Assembly: GCA_024697645.1 (NCBI GenBank)
Contig: JAILFH010000094.1
Location: forward strand, 1-55,502
Reading direction: 5' to 3'
From: Prevotella sp.
GTDB lineage: Bacteria; Bacteroidota; Bacteroidia; Bacteroidales; Bacteroidaceae
Length of the DNA: 55,502 bases
The position numbers were made by a program, and so were the translations under genes. Positions 1 to 8,408 of the stretch are shown here, one piece after another; the stretch's first letter is position 1; the number at the start of each line of letters is the position of its first letter. A model generated the notes under the pieces. The model worked only from the letters and a program-made list of their open reading frames with translations, was not told the DNA's origin and searched no databases.

Positions 1-1482
1 GCTATCTGCGACAACAAGCAAGATCTGCTGATGCAGATAATGCCGCGACTGGGTTTGTCGGAACAAGAACTCAGAAGCATTGTTGCCTCTGCTTGCAAGG
101 AGGAGCCGAAGGGAATTTCGAAGCAGATGCAGGCCGTGCTGAAAAGTGCTCAGTGGAGAGATGAGAACGGAGAGGTTACTGATGAATCTACTCAAACCGA
201 CTTAGGCTCTAAGCTGAACGTGAGGTCGCTACCAATAGGGCTGAAGGAATCGCTCGCTGGCGTTCCTAAGAATATGCGAATGCCCGTTATCTGCTCGGTG
301 CTACCGATTGCTGCAGCCTACGCTGACCAAGTTGTGGTGAAGTATTGCGATGGGAATATGCAGCGACTCGGACTGATGTCAATCATCAGGGGCGAACAAG
401 CAAGCGGCAAGAGTGTCTGCAAGCTGGCGGTTGATGTTTGGAAGCGCCAGTTTGATGAGGAGGATGCGCTTGCTCGCAAGCGTGAGGAAGAGTGGCGAGA
501 GCGCAAGAAGGCTCGCAAGTCGAACGAGAAGGCTCCCGACGACCCGAAGGTATTGATTAGGACCGTGCCTGTGACGGTTTCATGCTCTACATTGCTGCGC
601 CGATTCAAGAACTCCGGTGGTCATTGTCTCTACTCGTTCTGCGAGGAGTTGGACACGCTGCGCAAGACCAACGGAGCTGGTTCTTGGAGTTCGAAGTACG
701 ACATCTATCGTCTGGCGTTCGACAACGGTGAGTGGGGTCAGGACTATAACTCCGATCAGGCAGAGTCGGGTGTTGTAAACGTGGCCTACAATTGGACGAT
801 ATTGGGAACCGACGGGGCGATGCGCAAGTGCTTCAAGCAGGACAACATCGAGAATGGTCTTTCGAGCCGAGTGCTTGTTTCGGAAATGCCTGACTCAAGT
901 TTCTCGAAGCTGCCGAAGTATGGCAAGAGAACGGAAGAGGATGAAGCCCGTATTCAGGACGCAGTAACTCTTCTGCGTTCGGCAGCTGGGTTTCTCAACA
1001 CTCCTCGTCTGCGTAAGGCGATTGAAAGGTGGGTGGAAGAGAAGCGCATTGAGGCTGCGAAGGACATCGACCGAGTGAAGGACACCTATCGCAAGCGTGC
1101 TGCTGTGATTGGTTTCCGTAGTGGAGTCGTCTTCTACATACTTGCTGGGAGGCACGAGACGAACGATTGTCTGGAGTTTGCCCGACTGATGGCTGAGTAT
1201 GCGTTGGAGCAGCAGATTAAGGCGTTTGGAGAGGCATTGCAAAACGAGTATGTTGATGCTGCGCAAGAGTGTCAGCGATATGGGAAAAATGACAGTGTTT
1301 TCGACCAGCTGCCGCCTTCGTTCACATTGAATGATCTGCGAGCCCTAAAGGGTGGTTATTATTCTGACAGCACATTCCGAAACATCATTCTGAGATGGCG
1401 TAAAGACGGATGGATTGAAAAGGTTGCTCGGAGCCGATGGACCAAAACGTCTCAACGTCTCAATGTCGCAAAGTCGCATTAA
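1..1482 (+). CDS. DUF3987-like P-loop protein, 5' end outside window
   Basis: The frame is open from base 1, so the true start lies upstream and the first in-window ATG (31) is internal. The visible part, about 490 residues, has a Walker A-type loop GEQASGKS near residue 125 counted from base 31, followed by a basic linker rich in Lys, Arg and Glu. The C-terminus (FTLNDLRALKGGYYSDSTF onwards) looks like a winged-helix DNA-binding domain. This arrangement matches the Bacteroidota DUF3987/VirE-associated proteins, thought to be primase- or helicase-like and often found beside a DUF5675 or amidase gene in small mobile or phage-like loci. The next gene is a DUF5675 protein, which fits. ATPase activity is inferred from the loop only; the substrate is unknown. 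Confidence 0.7.
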   Translation, partial: AICDNKQDLLMQIMPRLGLSEQELRSIVASACKEEPKGISKQMQAVLKSAQWRDENGEVTDESTQTDLGSKLNVRSLPIGLKESLAGVPKNMRMPVICSVLPIAAAYADQVVVKYCDGNMQRLGLMSIIRGEQASGKSVCKLAVDVWKRQFDEEDALARKREEEWRERKKARKSNEKAPDDPKVLIRTVPVTVSCSTLLRRFKNSGGHCLYSFCEELDTLRKTNGAGSWSSKYDIYRLAFDNGEWGQDYNSDQAESGVVNVAYNWTILGTDGAMRKCFKQDNIENGLSSRVLVSEMPDSSFSKLPKYGKRTEEDEARIQDAVTLLRSAAGFLNTPRLRKAIERWVEEKRIEAAKDIDRVKDTYRKRAAVIGFRSGVVFYILAGRHETNDCLEFARLMAEYALEQQIKAFGEALQNEYVDAAQECQRYGKNDSVFDQLPPSFTLNDLRALKGGYYSDSTFRNIILRWRKDGWIEKVARSRWTKTSQRLNVAKSH

Positions 1483-1559
1483 GAAGGTTTAATAACACAT
1501 AATCTGGGGAAAATGAGAGCGAGGGAACCTCTCTCCACTCTCCACTAAATACTAAAATT

Positions 1560-2180
1560 ATGGAATTGTATTTGAAGAGAATCGCAAAGCGATATTACTA
1601 TACCATTGGTCGCCTATATAGGGGCCTCTCCCCTGACCCCTCCCCCGTAGGGAGGGGAAAGAGCCCTTCCCCTAGCCCCTCCCCCGTAGGGAGGGGAACA
1701 GGAAACTCTGAAATGGGGCAACAGCCTGCTGAAGTCTCCCCTGCGGGGGGAGATTTAGAGAGGGCTTCTGTCTCCCCTATGGGGGGAGATTTAGAGGGGG
1801 CCACCTTCATCTGCGATACGCTCGAGCCACCAGTGCTGGAGAAGAAGACGCACCTGAGCATGAGTGTTGTGCTGCGAATACCAGAGGTTTCTAGGAATCT
1901 GAAGCCGTTCGCCATTCCACCGGGGAGGTATGCAGTGGTGATCAGCTACTCGCCGAAGTTCAAGAAGTGGTTGCCCATCCTGTTCGGTGTGAAGGGGTTC
2001 AAGGGAATCCGCATACACGCTGGCAATACGGCAAAGGACACGCAAGGCTGCATCCTCGTTGGCGAGAACAGGGTTGTAGGACAAGTCCTTTACTCTGGTC
2101 GCACGCTAAAGAATCTGGAGCAGCTGATTGTGGATGCGAAGGACAGGGGCGAAGGAGTGTGGCTGACCGTACTTGAGTAA
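1560..2180 (+). CDS. DUF5675 family protein with in-frame repeat insertion
   Basis: The protein is 206 aa. Residues 1-20 (ending YTIGRLY) and 82-206 (starting FICDTLEPP) are the two parts of a DUF5675 domain; the hallmark [19 protein letters not shown] lies near residue 150. In the usual family a few residues join these parts. Here about 61 residues (21-81), rich in Pro, Ser and Gly, are encoded by four palindromic repeat units of the kind found between genes. The reading frame stays open, so the gene may still make protein, but the insertion sits inside the domain. DUF5675 proteins have no firmly known function and are common next to DUF3987-type genes in Bacteroidota mobile loci. Confidence 0.75.
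   Translation: MELYLKRIAKRYYYTIGRLYRGLSPDPSPVGRGKSPSPSPSPVGRGTGNSEMGQQPAEVSPAGGDLERASVSPMGGDLEGATFICDTLEPPVLEKKTHLSMSVVLRIPEVSRNLKPFAIPPGRYAVVISYSPKFKKWLPILFGVKGFKGIRIHAGNTAKDTQGCILVGENRVVGQVLYSGRTLKNLEQLIVDAKDRGEGVWLTVLE
1625..1796 (+). repeat. four palindromic repeat units inside a gene
   Basis: Two units of about 36 bp (1625-1660 and 1664-1699) share the palindrome CCCTCCCCCGTAGGGAGGGG. They are followed by two 26-bp units (1735-1760 and 1771-1796), each CTCCCC-NN-GGGGGG plus AGATTTAGAG, at a period of 36 bp. A relative of the first type lies outside genes at 2190-2220. Unit spacings keep the DUF5675 frame open. Confidence 0.85.
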
Positions 2181-2423
2181 GGGGAGCCTACCCCCAGCCC
2201 CTCCCTCAAGGGAGGGGAGCCTTTCCTCCGCCCGAGATCTATCCCAATCCTTCCGCCTTTGCTCTTCTCGTTTAAAAGTTCAAAGGTTCAACGAGCTACG
2301 CCCAAGTTCAATCGGCGCAAGCTCCTGTTCAAAGGTTGTGGCGCAACAATTAGATTGAAAACATATTTTTAATCATATATCGGCTGAATGACTTTCCAAT
2401 TGAGTTTTTTGGATAGTTATCCG

Positions 2424-2460
2424 AAAGGCAACTGGTGCGTGAGCATAGGTTGCCTTTTTT
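2424..2460 (+). terminator. rho-independent terminator
   Basis: Perfect 9-bp stem AAAGGCAAC / GTTGCCTTT (2424-2432 with 2449-2457) followed by more T. It lies about 250 bp behind the DUF5675 gene. Confidence 0.8.
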
Positions 2461-2729
2461 AATAAATTCAGAAAAGAATTTGTTGTTTCGGCAATAAGTT
2501 GTTTATTTGCAGATAACAACGACACCGCAAAATTTTTCCTGATTTTTTATTTTGCAGATAGGAATTTAATCTGTACATTTGCAAACGAAAGGGAAGGAGG
2601 ATTCTGGGGGTCGGCTGTTTGGACAATGATTGCTAACTACAAATAACTCATATCAAACTGACGAACCCACACAAGAGAAAAAGAAACCACAAAAAACAAG
2701 AAGCAAAATGGAATATCTGAAAAATTATG

Positions 2730-2737
2730 TATCTTTG
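2730..2737 (+). promoter_or_regulatory. -7 box of GH43 gene
   Basis: TATCTTTG followed by CA, matching the Bacteroidota TAnnTTTG box. It is 15 bp before the chosen ATG, implying a very short leader. A second box TACATTTG lies at 2574-2581 and could give a longer transcript. Confidence 0.6.
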
Positions 2738-2752
2738 CAAAAAAATATAGCT

Positions 2753-4348
2753 ATGAAACGATTGGTTATTTTCCTGATGTTCGTCCTGCCACTGACAACA
2801 AAGGCGCAGATAGTTCATAACATGGCCGAGAACCCGATTGTATGGGCGGATATGCCCGACCCTGATGTGATTCGCGTGGGCGACACTTATTACTTCATGT
2901 CAACGACGATGTTTTTCATGCCCGGAGCACCAGTGATGCAGTCAAAAGACCTTGTGAACTGGGACATAGCTGGGTATGTTTTCGACCGTCTCACCGACTC
3001 GCCTAAGTATGATCTGCTGCAGGGGACTGCCTACGGAAGGGGTCAATGGGCCACTTCACTGAAATATCATAACGGGCGGTTCTATGTCCTTTTCTGCCCG
3101 AACGAACAGGGCGACATGGGACGTAGCTATATTTACACTGCGACGAAGGCTTCTGGCCCGTGGACATTGGTGAGCCGCCTACCCCACTTCCACGATTCTT
3201 CCCTGTTCTTCGATGATGATGGACGTATCTATGTTTTCTATGGTACGGGCGAACAGGTTGAGCTGACGCCCGACCTACAGGGGGTCGTGCCCAACTCCCA
3301 CCGACAGCTGTTCCAGCGCGAGGCGGATGAGACTGGACTTTTGGAAGGTTCGCGGGTGGTGAAACACTTAGGTCGCTACTACCTGCTCATGATATCGCAT
3401 GTCTATCAGCCGGGCCGACATCGGCGTGAAGTTTGCTACCGTGCAGACAATCCTGCGGGACCATGGGAGAAGAAAGTGATTCTGGAATCAGACCTGAAGG
3501 GATTTGGCTATACGGGTCAGGGCACCATCTTCGACACACCGTATGGCGACTGGTATGCCGTGATATTCCAAGATCGTGGAGGTGTGGGACGCGTACCGAC
3601 GCTGATGCCGTGCCGATGGATTGACGGATGGCCAATGCTTGGCGACGAGCAAGGACGGATTCCCGAACAAATGCGCCCTCTGACCAGTGGACAACCTCCG
3701 ACGAACATTGTGGTGAGCGATGAGTTTGAAGGTCCTTCGCTCGATGCCCACTGGCAGTGGAACCATAACCCCATAGACAAGGCGTGGAGCCTTTCCGAGC
3801 GACCTGGGTGGCTGCGACTGAAGACTGCTCGCGTCGTACCTAACATCTACTTGGCACCCAACACGCTCACTCAGCGCATGCATGGACCACGATGCTCGGC
3901 AACGGTGGAAATCGATGTCAGCCATCTGAAAGACGGCGACTGTGCTGGCTTCTGCGCATTTAACGGTCAGAGTTGCGTGCTCTCCGTGAAGAAAGTAGGT
4001 AAAAACTTTGTACTGGAGATGAGCGAGCAACAAGTAAACCTCAGGGGTAATGACAAGGCGGTAGAAAGCGTTGACGAGAAAGTTGTTGACTCACGACAAC
4101 TCAAGGCGAAAGAAGCGAAGGGAAGGCTTCACTTCCGCATCGATGCCGACTTTACGCTTGGTTCCGACATCGCCTCATTCTATTTCAGCAACGATGGTGA
4201 ACAATGGACACGACTGGGCAACGACTTCAAGATGCGCTTCGACTGGCAGCGCCTGTTTGTCGGGACACGCTTCGCCCTGTTCTGCTATGCAACAAAGAAG
4301 ACGGGCGGCTATGCCGATTTCAACTCTTTTCAATATCAGTTAAAGTAG
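2753..4348 (+). CDS. secreted glycoside hydrolase family 43 protein
   Basis: Likely a beta-xylosidase/alpha-L-arabinofuranosidase-type enzyme acting on plant cell-wall glycans in the periplasm or outside the cell. From ATG 2753 it is 531 aa and starts with a signal peptide ending TTKAQ. An in-frame TTG at 2630 would add 41 residues but hides the signal peptide and precedes the promoter. The GH43 acid residues are visible: base Asp36 (MPDPDVI), pKa-modulating Asp148 (HDSSLFFDDDG) and proton donor Glu198 (EGSRVVKHLG). The five-bladed propeller spans roughly 25-320; the rest looks like the C-terminal concanavalin-like sandwich found in xylosidase subfamilies. No SusC/SusD genes lie near, so it is not in a visible polysaccharide locus. 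The exact substrate cannot be read from the sequence. Confidence 0.9.
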   Translation: MKRLVIFLMFVLPLTTKAQIVHNMAENPIVWADMPDPDVIRVGDTYYFMSTTMFFMPGAPVMQSKDLVNWDIAGYVFDRLTDSPKYDLLQGTAYGRGQWATSLKYHNGRFYVLFCPNEQGDMGRSYIYTATKASGPWTLVSRLPHFHDSSLFFDDDGRIYVFYGTGEQVELTPDLQGVVPNSHRQLFQREADETGLLEGSRVVKHLGRYYLLMISHVYQPGRHRREVCYRADNPAGPWEKKVILESDLKGFGYTGQGTIFDTPYGDWYAVIFQDRGGVGRVPTLMPCRWIDGWPMLGDEQGRIPEQMRPLTSGQPPTNIVVSDEFEGPSLDAHWQWNHNPIDKAWSLSERPGWLRLKTARVVPNIYLAPNTLTQRMHGPRCSATVEIDVSHLKDGDCAGFCAFNGQSCVLSVKKVGKNFVLEMSEQQVNLRGNDKAVESVDEKVVDSRQLKAKEAKGRLHFRIDADFTLGSDIASFYFSNDGEQWTRLGNDFKMRFDWQRLFVGTRFALFCYATKKTGGYADFNSFQYQLK

Positions 4349-4498
4349 ATTGCAACAGCGTCGGTCCTTCGTTCCCCTGATGGCACGACTGGTCGCATGC
4401 TGCCCGATGCGCAAAGGTCCACGACGGATAATGACATCATCGACAACGCAAGCTTATAGCACGATTCCTATATCGAACTCAATTAAAAATTAAACAAT

Positions 4499-4786
4499 AT
4501 GGCAGAATTTAGTTTATACAAATGCGAGAAGTGTGGTTATGAGGTAAACACGGAACCACGGGGCTTCTATGGCCTGTTTTCGGGGCAATACTATAATTTC
4601 AAGTGCATGGGCTGCAGGAACATCGTGAGCATCTCCGCCAACGATCTTGCAAAGATGGGTTATTTCCCCCGATGTCCTGAGTGCAATGAAAATGACCACC
4701 TATCCACGTGGAATCCCATCGATGGCACATGTCCGAAGTGTGGAGGGAAAATGAAGGACACGGGTATGATTATGATGGCGGATTAG
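4499..4786 (+). CDS. small four-CxxC zinc-ribbon protein
   Basis: A 95-aa protein with four CxxC pairs: CEKC (9-12), CMGC, CPEC and CPKC, suggesting two zinc ribbons. The N-terminal KCEKCGYEV and the C-terminal CPKCGGKMKDTG closely resemble another small protein in this window at 51794-52087, so the two are paralogues. It stands alone, 150 bp after the GH43 gene, without a clear promoter box. Function is unknown; zinc binding is inferred from the Cys pairs. No signal peptide is visible, so it is probably cytoplasmic. Confidence 0.75.
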   Translation: MAEFSLYKCEKCGYEVNTEPRGFYGLFSGQYYNFKCMGCRNIVSISANDLAKMGYFPRCPECNENDHLSTWNPIDGTCPKCGGKMKDTGMIMMAD

Positions 4787-4788
4787 AA

Positions 4789-4846
4789 CGGCGCAAGCAC
4801 CTGTTCAAAAGTTCAATCGGCGCAAGCGTCTGTTCAAGAGTTCAAA
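4789..4846 (+). repeat. 29-bp direct tandem repeat
   Basis: Two copies, 4789-4817 and 4818-4846, each starting CGGCGCAAGC and ending in TGTTCAA-AG-TTCAA. A third copy of the core lies at 2306-2337. Confidence 0.85.
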
Positions 4847-5514
4847 GTTTTTTAACCACGGATGACACAGATATTTCTTAAGTTATAAATGACACGGATT
4901 TCCAATCACTGATAAGGGCTTCCTCAGTACAAGAGTTTACGACATTCTGTCGTGATTTTCGGCGGCACCTCAGCAAATGAAAACAAGTTCTCTTTGCGTT
5001 CGGTTTGCACGAAAATTCAAGTCTCAAGTGTAATCATAACTACTCGAACTGTTCATAACCATTCGAACTAATCATAACTATCAACTGTCAACTCTCAACT
5101 ATTAAATCTTTTGCCCTTACAGGGCGACGTGTCCCCTACCATTTCTACCCAGGGCGCTGCCCTGGGCTATAGTCTTCCTGGGCTTACAGCCCGCTTTTTG
5201 ATTACTTTTGCATGGCATAATTCATAGTTGAAAATTTTTCGTCAATTTCGTTATTTTTGGAAATTTTCGGAATTAAAAAGTTGTTCTACGTTGTTCGGGT
5301 TGTCTTCTAAAGGCTCAAATGTGTTTAAAACCTCACTTTGAACCCTTGAACTTTTGAACTTAGCACAAGTGCAATCACGCTCTTTGTTCCCCGATTATTG
5401 CTATTTATAGGAAAAAACATCAGTTTAGAAGAGTAATGGGACAGTCGAATAGTAAACGGATGAAGAAGAAAACAAAAATGTGCTAAAAAGTTTCCAAATC
5501 TCGGTATAAATGAT

Positions 5515-5522
5515 TACCTTTG
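5515..5522 (+). promoter_or_regulatory. -7 box of nucleotidyltransferase operon
   Basis: TACCTTTG followed by CACC, 32 bp before the ATG at 5554. This is the only strong box before the run of genes to 9131. Confidence 0.7.
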
Positions 5523-5553
5523 CACCGTTTTATTTATAAGGTATTACGCAAAA

Positions 5554-6366
5554 ATGAAATTTGCCATCATAGCCGCAGGTGAAGGTTCGCGGCTCCAGCA
5601 AGAGGGAATCAACGACCCGAAACCACTCGTCAGCATTCATGGCGAGCACCTCATCGACCGTCTCATGCGTATTTTTATGGAAAATGACGCCGAGGAAATT
5701 GTCGTCATCTGCAATAATCTTACCACGCTGGTAAGTTCGCACTTGACTGACATTCAGGAAAACGGTCTGAACGGGAAGAGAGTCCCCCTTCGTTTCATCG
5801 TGAAGAGCACCCCCAGCAGTATGCATAGTTTCTACGAACTGAGCCGTTATCTCGAAGATGGCGAAGCGTTCGTGCTGACCACCGTCGATACGATTTTCCG
5901 TGAACAGGAGTTCAAGAAGTATGTGGAGACTTTCCGCAAAGTCGTGAAGGAAGGCGAAGACGGTCTGATGGGCGTCACTGACTTCATCGACGACGAGAAG
6001 CCACTGTATGTGGAGACGGAAGGTTCCGTTGGGGCAAGTGGCAAGTGCCAAGGGACAGGAGAAACGTCCAGTCCGCAGACTAATATTTTAGAAGAGAGAG
6101 TTGAGAGTTCGTTGCCTCGCATTACGGGATTCCTGGATGCGACAGACGAACCGCAATATATCAGTGGTGGAATCTATGGACTTACGCCACGCGCCATCAA
6201 GACACTCCATGCGTGTATTGACCGTGGTGAGAGCCGCATGCGCAATTTCCAGCGCGGGCTGATTCGCGACGGACTGAAACTCCGCGCCTATCCGTTCTCG
6301 AAGGTGTTGGACATTGACCACGCCTCAGACATCGCAAAGGCTGAAGCATTTCTGAAGGAAGTATGA
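5554..6366 (+). CDS. sugar/alcohol-phosphate nucleotidyltransferase
   Basis: A 270-aa NTP-transferase. The nucleotide-binding motif AAGEGSRL (residues 7-14) followed by DPKPL (21-25) is the G-x-G-S-R...P-K signature of enzymes that couple a phosphorylated sugar or polyol to an NTP. The Asp in TTVDT (about 112) is the expected metal ligand. The family includes CTP:inositol-1-phosphate and CTP:phosphocholine cytidylyltransferases, which supply CDP-alcohols; the CDP-alcohol phosphotransferase two genes on supports this type of role. Residues about 158-187 are Ser/Gly/Glu-rich and come from repeat-like DNA, so this copy is longer than its core needs. Its stop overlaps the start of the next gene (ATGA), indicating translational coupling. 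The substrate is not known. Confidence 0.8.
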   Translation: MKFAIIAAGEGSRLQQEGINDPKPLVSIHGEHLIDRLMRIFMENDAEEIVVICNNLTTLVSSHLTDIQENGLNGKRVPLRFIVKSTPSSMHSFYELSRYLEDGEAFVLTTVDTIFREQEFKKYVETFRKVVKEGEDGLMGVTDFIDDEKPLYVETEGSVGASGKCQGTGETSSPQTNILEERVESSLPRITGFLDATDEPQYISGGIYGLTPRAIKTLHACIDRGESRMRNFQRGLIRDGLKLRAYPFSKVLDIDHASDIAKAEAFLKEV

Positions 6367-7187
6367 AGATAATTGCCGTACGCCGCGATGACTGTTTTTC
6401 GCCCAACTCTGTGGAGAAAGACCGATTGATTCTCGAAGTTGCTTGCCAGAAAATCTGTGCACAACTGGAACGGGAAGGGTTCGCGTGTGGACTGAGATGG
6501 GTTGACGAGGCTGACTTGACGAAGGACGACGAGGCTGACTTGTATCTGTCGATGGCTCGACTGCCTGAGGCACTGCAGTTGCTGGGTGAGTTCGAACAGC
6601 AGGGACGCAGGGTCATCAACTCGGCTCAGGGCGTGATGAACTGTCAGCGCAGTAAGTTGAACAGGCTGATGCGCGATAACCATATTCCAATGCCGAGCAA
6701 TGAACCTGGTGACGGCCCTTCGTGGCTGAAGCGAGGTGATGCAGCGGCTCAGAGCAAGGACGACGTGGTGTTCTGTCGCGACGCAGAGGCACTGAAGGCT
6801 GCGATTGAACAGTTTCGTCAGCGAGGCATCAGCGAGTATGTCGTTAGCACTCACGTGGAAGGAGACGTGGTGAAATTCTATGGTGTTCTGTCGCCTGAGG
6901 GTAACGACACCGAAACATTCTTCCGCCTCTACTACCCCACAGACGACGGAGAGACGAAGTTTGACGACGAGGCGCAACATAATGGTGTGGCTCATCACTA
7001 TGATTTCGACCAGAAGGAACTGCAGCAGGAGGTGACGCGTTTGGCACGATTGTTGCAAGTGGATGTATATGGTGGCGATGCAATCGTCGATAAGGACGGG
7101 CGCTTCTACATCATCGACTTTAACGACTGGCCCAGTTTCTCGAGATGCCGGGAGGAGGCAGCGGAAGCGGTGGCCTCGCTATGCTGA
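6363..7187 (+). CDS. ATP-grasp-like protein
   Basis: A 274-aa protein whose ATG overlaps the stop of the nucleotidyltransferase gene. It shows the ATP-grasp order: a pre-grasp domain; VINSAQGVMNCQRSKLNRLM (about 85-104), resembling the RimK/ligase region before the ATP site; a central strand EYVVSTHVEGDVVKFYGV (about 160-177); and a C-terminal metal site in GGDAIVDKDGRFYIIDFND (about 240-258). ATP-grasp enzymes join a carboxylate to an amine or thiol, or phosphorylate a substrate such as inositol phosphate. The fold is inferred from motif order. Neighbours suggest it modifies the alcohol or head group handled by the operon, but its substrate is unknown. Confidence 0.65.
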   Translation: MKIIAVRRDDCFSPNSVEKDRLILEVACQKICAQLEREGFACGLRWVDEADLTKDDEADLYLSMARLPEALQLLGEFEQQGRRVINSAQGVMNCQRSKLNRLMRDNHIPMPSNEPGDGPSWLKRGDAAAQSKDDVVFCRDAEALKAAIEQFRQRGISEYVVSTHVEGDVVKFYGVLSPEGNDTETFFRLYYPTDDGETKFDDEAQHNGVAHHYDFDQKELQQEVTRLARLLQVDVYGGDAIVDKDGRFYIIDFNDWPSFSRCREEAAEAVASLC

Positions 7188-7396
7188 GAGAAGTTGAGAA
7201 ACTGCTGAGATTCCGCCTTCGGCGGCTTTAAGAAAACAAAAGAAAACATAAGAAAACAGTTAAAAACATTTGGCGCAGCGCCAATATGATTGATATAAAA
7301 ACTGCCCACTTCACGATTTACAAAGGAAATAAAAAGAAATCTGAGAAAATCTGTGTAATCTGTGGTTAAAAATTGAACGAAAAAATAACAACATAA
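7188..7396. other. intercistronic region with palindromes
   Basis: It contains the palindrome CCGCCTTCGGCGG (7213-7225), the palindrome TTGGCGCAGCGCCAA (7270-7284) and one copy of the AATCTGTGTAATCTGTGGTTAA word (7334-7370). No promoter box is clear, so the downstream gene may be read from 5515. Confidence 0.5.
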
Positions 7397-8320
7397 ATGG
7401 CAACATTTAAAGAACTATTACAAGCATCATTCAAGTCGAACGACACGGAGGAGTGGCTTGACGTACATTTCACACGTCCCATCGGACTTGTGTTCGCATT
7501 GTTCTGGAATCGTCTGAACGTGCATCCAAACGTCATCACCATTATTTCTATCTTCCTCGGCGTGGGAGCAGGCTGGATGTTTCACTACACCGACCTGGCT
7601 CACAACATCTGGGGCGTTATACTATTGATGTTCGCAAATTTCTGCGACTCAACAGATGGTCAGATGGCCCGACTGACTGGTAAGAAAACTCTGATTGGCC
7701 GCATGCTCGATGGATTCTCTGGCGACGTGTGGTTCTTCGCCATCTACGCTGCTATTGCATGGCGCCTGATGCCACAGAATATCCCATTCACTTCGATACA
7801 ATGGGGCATCTGGAGTTGGGTACTTTGCGCTGTAGCAGGGTTCCTGTTCCATTCGCCGCAGTCATCGCTGAGTGACTACTATCGCCAGATTCACCTCTTC
7901 TTCCTGAAGGGCAAGGAGGGCAGTGAACTCGACAACTACGAGCAGCAGCGTCGTGTCTACGAGCAGCATAAGAAAGAGAAGAATGCTGTTGGAATGCTCT
8001 TCTTCTACAACTACGCGAACTACTGCGCAAGTCAGGAAAAACGAACCCCACGTTTCCAGTCGTTCTTCAAGAAATGGCTTACAACTCGAAATGAGGATGT
8101 GCGCCAGAAGTTCCTCGAAGGGTCACGTCCGTTGATGCCCTACACGAATATCCTGACCTTCAACACTCGTGCAATTGTTGTCTACATCACTTGTCTGCTG
8201 AATCAGCCCTGGATTTATCCACTATTCGAGATTACAGTGATGCAAGGACTCTACGTCTATATGCACCGCAAGCACGAAGGACTTTGCGCAGAACTCGATG
8301 AGGAGGGAAATTCCAAATGA
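7397..8320 (+). CDS. CDP-alcohol phosphatidyltransferase family protein
   Basis: A 307-aa integral membrane enzyme of the family that swaps CMP from a CDP-alcohol or CDP-diacylglycerol for another alcohol (phosphatidylserine, phosphatidylinositol phosphate and related synthases). The family motif runs from Asp84 to Asp110: D84-xx-DG(87-88)-xx-AR(91-92)-x8-G101-xxx-D105. The last Asp is expected at 109 but this position is Gly and an Asp follows at 110. Hydrophobic segments are visible around 30-60, 68-83, 110-150 and 255-295. With a nucleotidyltransferase and a HAD phosphatase beside it, a role in making an unusual phospholipid head group or soluble phosphodiester is likely; which one is open. 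Confidence 0.85.
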   Translation: MATFKELLQASFKSNDTEEWLDVHFTRPIGLVFALFWNRLNVHPNVITIISIFLGVGAGWMFHYTDLAHNIWGVILLMFANFCDSTDGQMARLTGKKTLIGRMLDGFSGDVWFFAIYAAIAWRLMPQNIPFTSIQWGIWSWVLCAVAGFLFHSPQSSLSDYYRQIHLFFLKGKEGSELDNYEQQRRVYEQHKKEKNAVGMLFFYNYANYCASQEKRTPRFQSFFKKWLTTRNEDVRQKFLEGSRPLMPYTNILTFNTRAIVVYITCLLNQPWIYPLFEITVMQGLYVYMHRKHEGLCAELDEEGNSK

Positions 8321-8408
8321 CAATACGCATTTAAGTGTTCTCCTCGTAAGGAAAATGCTCAAATTTGTCATCCGTGGTTAATCATTGAATGCAAAGAACA
8401 ATTCAGCA

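Larger units (their letters stand above)
2181..2752. other. gene-free stretch: repeats, terminator, promoters
   Basis: It holds a G/C palindromic unit (2190-2220), a degenerate GTTCAAAGGTTCAA stretch with the CGGCGCAAGC word (2306-2337), a terminator (2424-2460), and AT-rich DNA with three TTTGCA-type boxes near 2506, 2553 and 2574. I see no convincing gene; the open frame at 2173-2358 is made of repeats. Confidence 0.6.
4787..5553. other. long gene-free stretch full of degenerate repeats
   Basis: In order: a 29-bp tandem repeat (4789-4846); a reverse copy of the ATCTGTGTCATCCGTGGTTA word (4853-4872); a degenerate tandem of CATAACTA-TCGAACT units (5034-5100); a palindromic block with CCCAGGGC-GCT-GCCCTGGG and GGGCT-TAC-AGCCC (about 5115-5195); AT-rich DNA; and the promoter of the next operon. 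No gene is supported. Confidence 0.7.

Noticed and set aside
2173..2358. 61-aa open frame behind the DUF5675 gene
   Set aside because: Composed of G/C palindromes and GTTCAAAG repeats; no start signal.
4853..4872. Small RNA gene
   Set aside because: The word recurs but has no own promoter and terminator at these sites.
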